Part shown: positions 1 to 7,496 of the stretch, one piece after another
How positions within the stretch are numbered: position 1 is the first letter of the stretch
Layout: every line of letters begins with the position of its first letter
Source of the DNA: S010-25 sp964441285
Lineage (GTDB): Bacteria; Pseudomonadota; Gammaproteobacteria; SZUA-229
Length of the DNA: 21,825 nucleotides
Assembly (NCBI GenBank): GCA_964441285.1
Contig: CAYTUK010000022.1
Span: forward strand, 1-21,825
Direction of reading: 5' to 3'
The notes under the pieces: model-generated
Databases searched by the model: none
Seen by the model: the letters and a program-made list of their open reading frames with translations, nothing else
What the model was told of the DNA's origin: nothing
Position numbers and translations under genes: made by a program

Positions 1-762
1 TCGTTGATAATTATTCTCTCTTATTAAAGTGTCCGGTGCTATTAGACCACTACAGCCTTTAAGACCATCAACACAGGCAATTAAGATATCTTTAACACCC
101 CGGTTCTGAAGTTCGGTGAGTACGTTTAGCCAGAACTTGGCCCCTTCATTTTCAGACAACCACATGCCCAGTAGTTCTTTTTGGCCTTCAAGATTAACGC
201 CCAGCGCCAGGTAGACGGACTTATTGATAACGCGTTTATCCTGACGGATTTTTAGGCCGATGCAGTCCAGATAAACGATGGGATAAATCGCATCAAGTGG
301 CCGTGCTTGCCGTTCGGTCACTTTGTCGATGACGGCATCCGTTATTTTGGATATGAGCGCTGGTGACACATCGGCATCGTAGAGGTCTTTAAACGTGTCA
401 GCGATGTCTCGTGTCGATAAACCTTGCGTATAAAAATGCATGACCTTGTCTTCCACAGAAGGCATGCGACGTTGGTTTTTCTTAACTAATTGTGGTTCAA
501 AATCACCGTTTCTATCACGAGGCGTGTCGATCTCAAACTGACCATCTTCTGTCTGGATGGTCTCGCTGGTGTAGCCATTGCGGCTATTATCTGATCTTGT
601 AACTTCGTTTTTATCGTAGCCCAGGTGATCATCTAGTTCAGCATTCAGTGCTGCTTCAATGGTGATCTTGGATAACATCTTCGTGAGCTGGCTCAAATCG
701 TGCTCAGTTTTAATGTTTTTGGCTGCCTCTTTGGCAATGGCGAATAAATCTTCTTTTTTCAT
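1..762 (-). pseudogene. IS256-family (mutator-type) transposase, truncated, runs off the window
   Basis: Read from an ATG at 762 down to the window edge there is an open frame of 254 codons without a stop. Residues 1-236 look like the N-terminal two thirds of an IS256-family DDE transposase: a stretch ending GYDKNEVTRSDNSRNGYT near residues 48-65, the family's G(L)STRDI segment near 114-120, a first catalytic Asp in VYLDCIGLKIR (D166) and a second in ACVDGLKG (D232). The third catalytic residue, a Glu in the C-terminal third, is not visible. Just after DGLKG (positions below 55) the usual continuation with a conserved H.VRNS-type segment is missing and the frame reads unrelated residues. I infer that the gene is broken by deletion or by insertion of another element, so it is probably inactive. 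An uninterrupted but divergent copy continuing outside the window is less likely. Confidence 0.8.
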
Positions 763-825
763 CTGCTTATCCTCTCCTAGTTGGAGTGTATGATAAACAG
801 TTACACAGATTTATTTACAGTCTCC
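55..825 (-). mobile_element. IS256-family insertion sequence remnant (left end)
   Basis: The element consists of the truncated transposase plus about 60 bases upstream of its ATG. Its outer end is placed near 825 because the sequence just inside it, read on the minus strand as GGAGACTGTAAATAAATC, is typical in style and position of IS256-family terminal repeats. The opposite end is not in the window, so neither the inverted repeat pair nor a target duplication can be confirmed. It lies about 30 bases beyond the stop of the glutaredoxin-like gene, so it did not interrupt that gene. Confidence 0.65.
799..825 (-). repeat. Probable terminal inverted repeat of the IS256-family element
   Basis: The minus strand reads GGAGACTGTAAATAAATC and then GTGTAACTG, leading into the transposase leader. 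Position and composition suit the outer terminal repeat of an IS256-family element. The partner repeat is outside or lost, so the exact border is an estimate. Confidence 0.45.
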
Positions 826-853
826 TTACGTGGGATGAGTATTTCAGGATCGA

Positions 854-1237
854 CTAACTATTCACCGCAAATTTCTGTTCTAGATACTGATTAATTGCGG
901 TGGATTCGTACAGCCATTCCACCGCGCCATCGGCAGTGGTTATTTTTAGACAAGGCACCTGATATTTACCACCATCAGTGATTAGTTCCTGATTCCATTT
1001 CGGATTATTACGTGCGTCACGTTTTTCTATACTTAAGGCCAGGCGGTTAACCTGACGGCGGGTTTTTACACAAAAAGGGCATTGTTGAAAGTGATACAGA
1101 ACCATGTTTTCTGTCTGTTTATTAACTTCAGTCTGTGCTTCAGATGAGCGTTGCACTGGTTTTGGACGTGTTACCCAGTCAGTAAAAATTATGATTTGGC
1201 CTAAAACCCAACGTATTGGTTTAAAAATAAAACTCAT
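854..1237 (-). CDS. Glutaredoxin-like / GST N-terminal domain thiol protein, possibly membrane-associated
   Basis: 127 residues. A hydrophobic or amphipathic N-terminal segment (about residues 3-22) is followed by a polar linker and a thioredoxin-fold domain from about residue 45. The redox motif is C53-P-F-C56, and a VPCLKI segment near residue 94 carries the cis-proline expected of glutaredoxins and GST N-terminal domains. The end YESTAINQYLEQKF matches the glutathione-contact helix region of that family. It likely acts as a small dithiol oxidoreductase or glutathione-binding protein, and the N-terminal segment suggests inner-membrane association. It starts 15 bases after the lipA stop on the same strand, so it is probably the last gene of the lipB-lipA transcript. 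Its substrate is unknown. A link to iron-sulfur or lipoate metabolism is only suggested by position. Confidence 0.85.
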   Translation of the reverse strand: MSFIFKPIRWVLGQIIIFTDWVTRPKPVQRSSEAQTEVNKQTENMVLYHFQQCPFCVKTRRQVNRLALSIEKRDARNNPKWNQELITDGGKYQVPCLKITTADGAVEWLYESTAINQYLEQKFAVNS

Positions 1238-1252
1238 TTCTTTCTCTCACTT

Positions 1253-2221
1253 TTAATAGTTATTAGCAAATTTACCATGCGCTTGTAAATCTGCATGATA
1301 AGACGAACGCACCATTGGACCACTGGCAATGTGTTTAAATCCGATTGCCATGCCAATTGTGTACAATTTTTTAAATTCTTCCGGCGGAACATAACGTGCT
1401 ACCGGCAAATGATGTTTACTGGGCTGTAAATATTGCCCCAGTGTTAACATATCCACATTATATGCTCGCATATCTTCCATTACTTCGACCACTTCATCCA
1501 GACTTTCGCCCAGACCCAACATTAAACCTGATTTAGTCTGAATAGCCGGTTGTTTTTGTTTAAACTGGTTTAATAAATCCAGTGACCACTGGTAATCTGC
1601 ACCTGGTCGACATTGTTTATATAATCTCGGAATGGTTTCAAGATTGTGATTAAACACTTCCGGCGGTGAAACCTGCATAATTTCTAGCGCTACCTCCATA
1701 CGACCACGAAAGTCTGGCACCAGTATCTCAATTTCAATGTCAGGATTTAACTTACGTATATTTTCAATACAGGCAACAAAATGTGCTGCACCGCCATCAC
1801 GCAAGTCATCACGGTCAACCGAGGTAATGACAACGTAATGCAGATTCATTGCCCGAATGGTTTCAGCAAGATGCAATGGTTCCTCTTCATCCAGTGGGTT
1901 GGGTCGACCATGACCAACATCGCAGAATGGACAACGGCGGGTACAGATGTCGCCCATAATCATAAAGGTCGCCGTGCCTTTGCCAAAACATTCACCTAGA
2001 TTCGGACAGGCCGCCTCTTCACAAACAGTATGTAATTTTTGCTCACGCAAAATAGCTTTAAGCCTTTTCACATTAGGGTGAAAGGGCAGTTTTACACGAA
2101 TCCAGTCGGGTTTACGCAAACGCTCAGTGGGTTGCTTTACCTTTATCGGGATGCGTGCCACTTTCTCAGCACCTTTATGTTTTTCACCTGTGACAGCGCG
2201 CGAAGATCTTTTAAGCGTCAT
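1253..2221 (-). CDS. lipA: Lipoyl synthase (radical SAM)
   Basis: 322 residues, the usual length for LipA. The protein inserts two sulfur atoms into the octanoyl chain carried on lipoyl domains, giving the lipoyl cofactor of pyruvate and 2-oxoglutarate dehydrogenases and the glycine cleavage system. It carries both cysteine sets: C67, C72 and C78 in CEEAACPNLGEC for the auxiliary cluster, and C93, C97 and C100 in CTRRCPFC for the radical SAM cluster. The C-terminal RSSYHA segment holds the serine known to ligate the auxiliary cluster. The start ATG lies 4 bases after the lipB stop, indicating one transcript in the order substrate maker (LipB) then sulfur insertion (LipA). The first 35 residues are basic and poorly conserved, as is common. 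Confidence 0.98.
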   Translation of the reverse strand: MTLKRSSRAVTGEKHKGAEKVARIPIKVKQPTERLRKPDWIRVKLPFHPNVKRLKAILREQKLHTVCEEAACPNLGECFGKGTATFMIMGDICTRRCPFCDVGHGRPNPLDEEEPLHLAETIRAMNLHYVVITSVDRDDLRDGGAAHFVACIENIRKLNPDIEIEILVPDFRGRMEVALEIMQVSPPEVFNHNLETIPRLYKQCRPGADYQWSLDLLNQFKQKQPAIQTKSGLMLGLGESLDEVVEVMEDMRAYNVDMLTLGQYLQPSKHHLPVARYVPPEEFKKLYTIGMAIGFKHIASGPMVRSSYHADLQAHGKFANNY

Positions 2222-2225
2222 AATA

Positions 2226-2831
2226 TTACTTTAATCTGTTTAACAGTTGTTGCTGCAAGTCCAAACTTACCTGTTTAAAATCAACCGCATCAATATATTC
2301 ACTGAGTTGAGTGACCTGCAATGCTTTATAGCCACAGGGGTTAATCCGGCTGAATGGTTCAAGATCCATGTCGATATTTAACGCCAGGCCATGAAAACAG
2401 CAGCCTTTTCTCACCCGTAGACCAAGTGCGGCAATTTTAGCATTATTTACATACACACCGGGCGCATTACAGCGGGAAGACGATTCAATGTCATACTCAG
2501 CCAGTAAGCCAGTCACACTTTCTTCAAGCAGTGTCACCATAGCGCGGATGCCAAGTTTCAGCCGTTTTAGATCCAGCAAAGTATAAACCACCAGCTGGCC
2601 TGGCCCATGATAGGTAACCTGCCCGCCCCGATCAGTATTGATAACAGGGGTATCTCCCGCATTTAATACATGCGATGGATCCCCGTTTTTGCCTAGAGTA
2701 AACACCGGTGGATGTTGTAAAAACCAGAGTTCGTCAGGCGTATTGCTATCACGTCTGTCAGTAAACTGTTGCATTGCCTGCCAGCTCTGCTGATAGTTCA
2801 GTTCAGTATAAAAACGACTTACAACATCCAT
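2226..2831 (-). CDS. lipB: Octanoyl-[acyl carrier protein]:protein N-octanoyltransferase
   Basis: 201 residues. LipB moves octanoate from acyl carrier protein to the lysine of lipoyl domains, the step before LipA. Visible family signatures are RGGQVTYHGPGQLV (residues 68-81), the catalytic lysine K132 in AKIAALGLRV, the GCCFHGLALNID segment (143-154), and the catalytic cysteine C166 in RINPCGYKALQVTQL. Length is close to the E. coli protein (about 213). It lies 26 bases downstream of ybeD and 4 bases upstream of lipA, all in one direction, as in many Gammaproteobacteria. Nothing is missing. Confidence 0.98.
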   Translation of the reverse strand: MDVVSRFYTELNYQQSWQAMQQFTDRRDSNTPDELWFLQHPPVFTLGKNGDPSHVLNAGDTPVINTDRGGQVTYHGPGQLVVYTLLDLKRLKLGIRAMVTLLEESVTGLLAEYDIESSSRCNAPGVYVNNAKIAALGLRVRKGCCFHGLALNIDMDLEPFSRINPCGYKALQVTQLSEYIDAVDFKQVSLDLQQQLLNRLK

Positions 2832-2857
2832 TCAAGTAGACACGGTAGTTAGAAAGA

Positions 2858-3202
2858 TTAAAGTGCTATCGAAACATGCTCGCACGCTGATAATTCCATA
2901 TAAATAGCATCCAGCTGTTTTTTACTGTGTGCGGTAATCATCACCGTGATGGCAGTATAATTACCTTTTTTGCTGGATCTGGTAGTCACCGCACTTTCAC
3001 TCATGTCTTTCACATGACGGCGCAAGATGCCAATAACTGCGGCTTCCATTTCATCGCAACCTGGCCCTATTGCTTTAACAGGAAACTGACAGGGAAATTC
3101 GAACAGGGTTTCAACTTCATCCTCTGCAACCGGCTGGAATGCTTCTGTACAGTTTGGGATGACGGTTTTAGCCGGTGTTTTATGGTCTTTTTTATCGCTC
3201 AT
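2858..3202 (-). CDS. ybeD: YbeD family protein (DUF493), start reassigned to position 3202
   Basis: 114 residues from the ATG at 3202. The longest frame begins at 3256, but the internal ATG at 3202 overlaps the stop of the upstream dat gene as ATGA, a classic translational coupling site, and the extra 18 residues do not resemble the family. The C-terminal part (FPVKAIGPGC through to ACEHVSIAL) matches the small alpha-beta YbeD fold, which ends in a conserved hydrophobic strand. About 25 residues at the N-terminus are an extension relative to the 87-residue E. coli YbeD. Proposed roles in lipoate metabolism rest on its steady position next to lipB. The biochemical role is unproven. Confidence 0.9.
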   Translation of the reverse strand: MSDKKDHKTPAKTVIPNCTEAFQPVAEDEVETLFEFPCQFPVKAIGPGCDEMEAAVIGILRRHVKDMSESAVTTRSSKKGNYTAITVMITAHSKKQLDAIYMELSACEHVSIAL

Positions 3203-4065
3203 GACTGCTCTAGCATCTGTTTTTTCTGTTGATACCACGTCATCATACGCTTCCACATAGGGCCTGCAACACCGCCTGAGATAATCGTTTCATCCAGCTT
3301 TACCAGTGGCGCAATTTCGCGTGTTGAGCTGGTTAGCCAGATTTCATCCGCCGCAAATAATTCAGCCTGTGCGACCGGACGTTGAATGACTGGAATGGCG
3401 TTTTCATGTGCCAGATCAATCACAATTTCACGCGTAATACCAGCGAGTAACTGGTGTCCGGTCTGTGGTGTAATTAATGTATTATTCTGGATCAGAAAAA
3501 CATTACTCGCCGTACCTTCTGTGACATAGCCGTGTTTGACTAAAATCGCATCGTCCACATTCGCGGCTGTTGCCTGCTGACGCAAAATAACGCTACCCAC
3601 TAATGAAGTGGATTTTATATCACAGGCATCCCAGCGGAAGTCTTCAAGGGTAACGGCTTTTATGCCGGCAGCCATAACCGATAAATCGATTCTTTTTAAG
3701 GCGAGAACCATAATAAAAAGTGTCGGCGGATACGCAGGCTTTATGGCTAGATCTCTTATTGGATAAGCGCCTCTTGATATCTGTAAATATATTGCACGGT
3801 TTTCACCCGGATTTTTTTCAAGCAGGAGAGCAAGCTGTTGCTTCAGACTGGCATCACTAATCGGTTTTTCCAGACTGATACGATTAAGGCTATTCTGCAA
3901 CCGTAATAAATGTTCATCCAAGCGTAATAAATTTTTACCAAACACGGGAATGACTTCATACACGCCATCACCAAATAAAAAACTACGGTCAAGCACTGAT
4001 ACCTGTGCTTCGGCAACAGGAATAAAGTCACCGTTTAAATAAACAATCTGTGGATGTTCTGCCAT
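3199..4065 (-). CDS. dat: D-amino acid aminotransferase (D-alanine transaminase), class IV PLP enzyme
   Basis: 288 residues. The family catalyses reversible transamination between D-alanine and 2-oxoglutarate, giving D-glutamate and pyruvate, both useful for peptidoglycan precursors. Seen: the fold-IV start YLNGDFIPVAEAQVSVLDR, FGDGVYEV (residues 31-38), the YLQISRG segment (93-99), the PLP lysine K151 in CDIKSTSL, the EGTASNVF region near residues 178-185, and LAGITREIVIDLA. The DIKS form around the lysine favours the D-amino acid branch over branched-chain aminotransferases or aminodeoxychorismate lyase. The gene sits 6 bases after dacA, and its stop overlaps the ybeD start by ATGA. Its place among cell-wall genes supports a role in making or recycling D-Ala and D-Glu. 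Substrate preference is inferred from motifs. Confidence 0.93.
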   Translation of the reverse strand: MAEHPQIVYLNGDFIPVAEAQVSVLDRSFLFGDGVYEVIPVFGKNLLRLDEHLLRLQNSLNRISLEKPISDASLKQQLALLLEKNPGENRAIYLQISRGAYPIRDLAIKPAYPPTLFIMVLALKRIDLSVMAAGIKAVTLEDFRWDACDIKSTSLVGSVILRQQATAANVDDAILVKHGYVTEGTASNVFLIQNNTLITPQTGHQLLAGITREIVIDLAHENAIPVIQRPVAQAELFAADEIWLTSSTREIAPLVKLDETIISGGVAGPMWKRMMTWYQQKKQMLEQS

Positions 4066-4071
4066 ACATGA

Positions 4072-5232
4072 TTACTCCAACATATGGAGAAAATAATCTT
4101 TGGTAACTTGAAACAGATTACCTTTTTTAACTGACTCCAACGCTATTAACGGTACGCTATCAATCGTTTTATTGTTCAGCGTGATTTTCACTTCGCCCAG
4201 CACGCTGCCTTTTTTAACCGGTGCTTCAATCGTTTTATCTACATTCATTGACGCTTTCAGGTTTGTGTAACTACCTCGTGGAATGGTGATGTATAAATTT
4301 TTCGCCAGGCCGAGTTGAATAGTTTTCACTGCTCCACTCCAGATGCGGGGGTGTGATAGCATTTTGTCGGCTTTATATAACAGGTGGGTCTCAAAGAACC
4401 GGAAGCCGTAATTGAGTAAAGACTGGCTAACTGTCGCGCGCGCTTTTTTACTTTTCGTCCCCAGTACAACAGAAATTAACCGCATACCATCTCGTTTCGC
4501 TGAGGTAACCAGGCAATAACCTGCTGACTCAGTATGGCCAGTTTTCAGGCCATCGACACTTTTATCCCACCACAATAACTTATTACGGTTATATTGTTTG
4601 ATGTGGTTATAGGTGAAAACTTTATCTGCATATAATTTATAATGGTTCGGAAAGTTATGAATAATTGCTTTGGCCAGTTTAGAAATATCCCGAGCCGAGG
4701 TTAAGTGCGCCTTGTTTGGCCAGCCAGTACAGTTAACAAAATGAGTATGATTCATGCCGAGCTTTTTAGCATACTGATTCATTAAGGAGACAAACGCATT
4801 TTCAGTGCCAGCAACATGTTCGGCCAGCGCCACCGCAGCATCATTGCCTGATTGAATAATCAGGCCTTTTAATAGTTCATGCACAGGCACTTTGCTGCCT
4901 ACGTTCAGGTACATGCGTGAACCACCCATACGCCAGGCTTTATCACTAATAGTAACCATGTCGTCCATGTTCAGCCGTCCCGCTTTCAGTTCGTTATAGA
5001 CGACATAGGCGGTCATTAATTTGGTAATGCTCGCTGGCTGGATTTTGCTATCAGCGGCCTTTTCTGCTAATACATCACCGCTCGAATAATCAATAAGAAT
5101 ATAATTTCTTGCGGCTACATCTGGCACCGCCGGGACTGGAATGCTAGCCTGTACGGGATTAATACCAGTAAGTAAAAATACCAGTAAAAGAAAATGCCGG
5201 AAACGTTTAAATGGGATAAAGAGACTGTTCAA
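4072..5232 (-). CDS. dacA: D-alanyl-D-alanine carboxypeptidase (PBP5/6 type)
   Basis: 386 residues. It removes the terminal D-Ala from pentapeptides in the periplasm, limiting crosslinking. An N-terminal signal peptide ends near residue 29 (GINPVQA then S). The penicillin-binding motifs are in order: S68-I-T-K71, S128-G-N130 and K230-T-G232. The C-terminal third is a beta-rich PBP5_C domain, and the end FQVTKDYFLHMLE can form the amphipathic helix that anchors these enzymes to the inner membrane. The start at 5232 gives a normal signal peptide. It is first of the dacA-dat-ybeD-lipB-lipA string. The 254-base gap upstream of it holds a hairpin repeat. Confidence 0.97.
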   Translation of the reverse strand: MNSLFIPFKRFRHFLLLVFLLTGINPVQASIPVPAVPDVAARNYILIDYSSGDVLAEKAADSKIQPASITKLMTAYVVYNELKAGRLNMDDMVTISDKAWRMGGSRMYLNVGSKVPVHELLKGLIIQSGNDAAVALAEHVAGTENAFVSLMNQYAKKLGMNHTHFVNCTGWPNKAHLTSARDISKLAKAIIHNFPNHYKLYADKVFTYNHIKQYNRNKLLWWDKSVDGLKTGHTESAGYCLVTSAKRDGMRLISVVLGTKSKKARATVSQSLLNYGFRFFETHLLYKADKMLSHPRIWSGAVKTIQLGLAKNLYITIPRGSYTNLKASMNVDKTIEAPVKKGSVLGEVKITLNNKTIDSVPLIALESVKKGNLFQVTKDYFLHMLE

Positions 5233-5320
5233 AATTTAACTCGCTATACAAAAATGTTATAAATAAATGCCAGAAAAATACTTCGGTCATTGGTTTGCAG
5301 CCACTAAAAACGTAGCGACT

Positions 5321-5455
5321 TATTACTGAAACAGATGAAAAGGCTGCCTGATGTTCAAGACATGCTGTAAATACCTCCAGGTAAGCTCAACACCCGCATC
5401 CCTGCGGCTGACGATCCTGAACATCAGGTATCCTTTTCATCCATCCTGTTAGTAA
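5321..5455. repeat. Dispersed hairpin repeat, copy 1 (rlpA-dacA gap)
   Basis: An imperfect palindrome of about 135 bases with a near-identical partner at 11950-12074. Its arms are CCTGATGTTCA (5347-5357) with TGAACATCAGG (5418-5428), an outer arm GATGAAAAGG (5334-5343) with CCTTTTCATC (5432-5441), and terminal segments TTACT...AACAG (5323-5334) with CTGTTAGTAA (5446-5455). Between the arms lie GCTGTAAATACCTCC, shared by both copies, and a small hairpin CCGCA-TCCC-TGCGG. The 7 bases AGCGACT occur on both sides (5314-5320 and 5455-5461). It sits between the rlpA stop and the dacA start and may act as an RNA structure between the two cistrons. Confidence 0.8.
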
Positions 5456-5486
5456 GCGACTCAACCAGCAGAATCAGACCAGAAGG

Positions 5487-6302
5487 TTAATTATACGGGA
5501 TTATCTTCAGGTGATGATGATTATGTCGCCTTAATTGGTCAAGAATTTGCGCAGCAACCCGTGTTGTGGGTAGCGGACCTATTCTTACTCGATAAAATGT
5601 TTTACCCTTGCGGCTCTCGATATGCAAGCGCACCTCGCTAAAACCCTCACCTTGCAATGCCCCTAATTGTTGTATTGCATTTTCCTCCGTTGCAAAGGCC
5701 GCAACCTGAACATAAATTTTACCTTCTTGTGTCGGTGGTTCGGCTAATGTGGGCAGGGTTACAGACCGTGTTGGTTGAGCATTAGTTTCTTTAGTGCGGG
5801 CATCAATAACGCGAATACGGACATTTGCTGTCCCTGTTCTGGTTACCCCAAGGCGGGTAGCTGCAGCATAAGACAGGTCAATAATACGGCCCGGGTGAAA
5901 GGGGCCGCGATCATTGACTCTGACAATGGCTTTGCGCCCATTATCCAGATTGGTAACTTCAACATAGATCGGTATCGGGAGTGTTTTATGTGCAGCCGTC
6001 ATTGCGTACATATTATAGTCTTCACCGCTGGACGTTTTTTTACCGTGGAATTTTTTTCCATACCACGAGGCTATCCCTCTTTGTGTAAAACCCTTTGCAG
6101 AATGCATGACAAAATAGGTCTTACCTAATACTTTGTAGCTGTCTGGATTGCCATATTTACTTCTGTGAACAGGCCGTGGTACGGCATTTTTTATTTTATT
6201 CCAGGGGATGTTATATTGCGCTGGCGCACCATCCCTGACACTCACACAGGAAGACAGTAGAGCAGAAAAAAATAAAATAAATGTTACATAAAGAGCATAC
6301 AT
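5487..6302 (-). CDS. rlpA: RlpA lipoprotein, septal lytic transglycosylase with SPOR domain
   Basis: 271 residues. RlpA cleaves peptide-free ('naked') glycan strands, chiefly at the division site. The signal peptide ends in a lipobox LLSSC, so C19 would be lipidated. The double-psi beta-barrel domain runs from about residue 74 (GIASWYGKKFHGKKTSSGE) to about 168. E94, H105 and D131 (in VNDRGPF) stand where the active-site residues of this family lie. After a linker, a SPOR domain fills residues 195-270 (KIYVQVAAFATEENAIQQL), which binds denuded glycans at the septum. It lies 39 bases after mltB. The gene order mltB-rlpA-dacA matches other Gammaproteobacteria. Confidence 0.97.
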   Translation of the reverse strand: MYALYVTFILFFSALLSSCVSVRDGAPAQYNIPWNKIKNAVPRPVHRSKYGNPDSYKVLGKTYFVMHSAKGFTQRGIASWYGKKFHGKKTSSGEDYNMYAMTAAHKTLPIPIYVEVTNLDNGRKAIVRVNDRGPFHPGRIIDLSYAAATRLGVTRTGTANVRIRVIDARTKETNAQPTRSVTLPTLAEPPTQEGKIYVQVAAFATEENAIQQLGALQGEGFSEVRLHIESRKGKTFYRVRIGPLPTTRVAAQILDQLRRHNHHHLKIIPYN

Positions 6303-6341
6303 AATGCCAATATTGATTCTTCTCTCATAGGGGTGCGCGGC

Positions 6342-7373
6342 TTATTTATTTTTTAATGCCTGACTTAGTTGAAATACCGCCATTGCATATAAAGCGCTAT
6401 GGTTATAGCGTGTTATTACATAAAAATTTTTCAGCCCTAACCAGTATTCATTGCCCTTCTTACCTTCCAGCTTAAGCAACGTCGCCAGGGTATTATCTGG
6501 TAATTTCGGCACTATTGTGACACCTTCAGCACGCAGCTGTTTGACCGTAATATAAGGCTTTAGTTTGTTTTTATCTGGGACTACAGCAATATTTTTTACT
6601 TTTGCACGGAGTGCTATTACCCCCCCTCTTTGCCAGCCATGTGCGCTGAAATAATGCGCCACACTGCCAATAACATCGGGCAAACTGTGCCATAGATCGC
6701 GTTTTTTATCACCATCAAAATCAATAGCATAGTGGCGATAACTGCTAGAAATAAATTGTGGCATACCCATCGCTCCAGCATAAGAGCCGGTCATTTCATC
6801 AATATTAAGGTGTTCTTCTTTGGATAACAGTAAAAAGGCTTTCAGTTCTTTCCGGAAAAACTTTTCACGCGGTGGATAATCAAAGCTAAGTGTGGTTAAT
6901 GAATCAAATACAGTGTATTTGCCCATATGTTCACCGTAGTAAGTTTCCACACCAATAATGGCGGCGACTATCTCTGCTGGCACACCATATTTCTGTTCGG
7001 TTTCTGCTAATAAGACATGGTTTTTCCGGATAAATTCTTTGCCCTTTTCAATCCGTTTTCGGCTCAGAAATATAGGTCGATATTGTTTCCAGGTCAGTGC
7101 TTTTTCCGCTGGTTTCGCAATTGATGTCAGTACGTTATCAAGACGTTTGGCGGTAGCAAACTGTTGTGTTAGCTGCGCCCTGTTAAAACCGTATTGTGTG
7201 ACCATTTTGCTAATAAATGTCTGTACGTCTTTACGTTGTGCATAATTTGCAAAAGCGCTGATCGGTTGAACGCAGGTTAAAATTAAAATCAGCAGGGGGC
7301 CGCTAATTTTCAGGGTAAGGCGTTTATGAAGAATAGATTTTCTTGTTCCTTGACAACGATTCATGATTACCAT
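6342..7373 (-). CDS. mltB: Lytic murein transglycosylase B family
   Basis: 343 residues from the longest start; an alternative ATG three codons in cannot be ruled out, and no good ribosome site marks either. The protein cuts peptidoglycan glycan strands in the periplasm, leaving 1,6-anhydro ends. A signal peptide covers about residues 1-42 (hydrophobic LILILTC core, likely cleavage after ISAFA). The SLT domain follows, with the catalytic Glu in IIGVETYYGEHMG (E143) and the family signature MTGSYAGAMGMPQFISSSYR near residues 193-213, then DFDGDKKRDLW. A C-terminal region begins around LRAEGV. A Cys lies in the signal peptide (C34), but its surroundings do not fit a lipobox well, so a soluble periplasmic form is more likely. 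It lies 123 bases downstream of rodA. Confidence 0.95.
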   Translation of the reverse strand: MVIMNRCQGTRKSILHKRLTLKISGPLLILILTCVQPISAFANYAQRKDVQTFISKMVTQYGFNRAQLTQQFATAKRLDNVLTSIAKPAEKALTWKQYRPIFLSRKRIEKGKEFIRKNHVLLAETEQKYGVPAEIVAAIIGVETYYGEHMGKYTVFDSLTTLSFDYPPREKFFRKELKAFLLLSKEEHLNIDEMTGSYAGAMGMPQFISSSYRHYAIDFDGDKKRDLWHSLPDVIGSVAHYFSAHGWQRGGVIALRAKVKNIAVVPDKNKLKPYITVKQLRAEGVTIVPKLPDNTLATLLKLEGKKGNEYWLGLKNFYVITRYNHSALYAMAVFQLSQALKNK

Positions 7374-7496
7374 TTTATAGTTAAACTGTTTTTACTGGGG
7401 GGCGGCTGTTCCGTAAATGGTGGGGTTTGTACGCAACATTTATCTCGATTTTATACTGGTGCCGGTGTTTGTACTCGGTATCAAAAAGCTGACCCT

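Noticed and set aside
7266..7278. Possible lipobox in the MltB signal peptide
   Set aside because: The residues before C34 (ILT) do not fit the usual lipobox, and a normal signal peptidase site follows.
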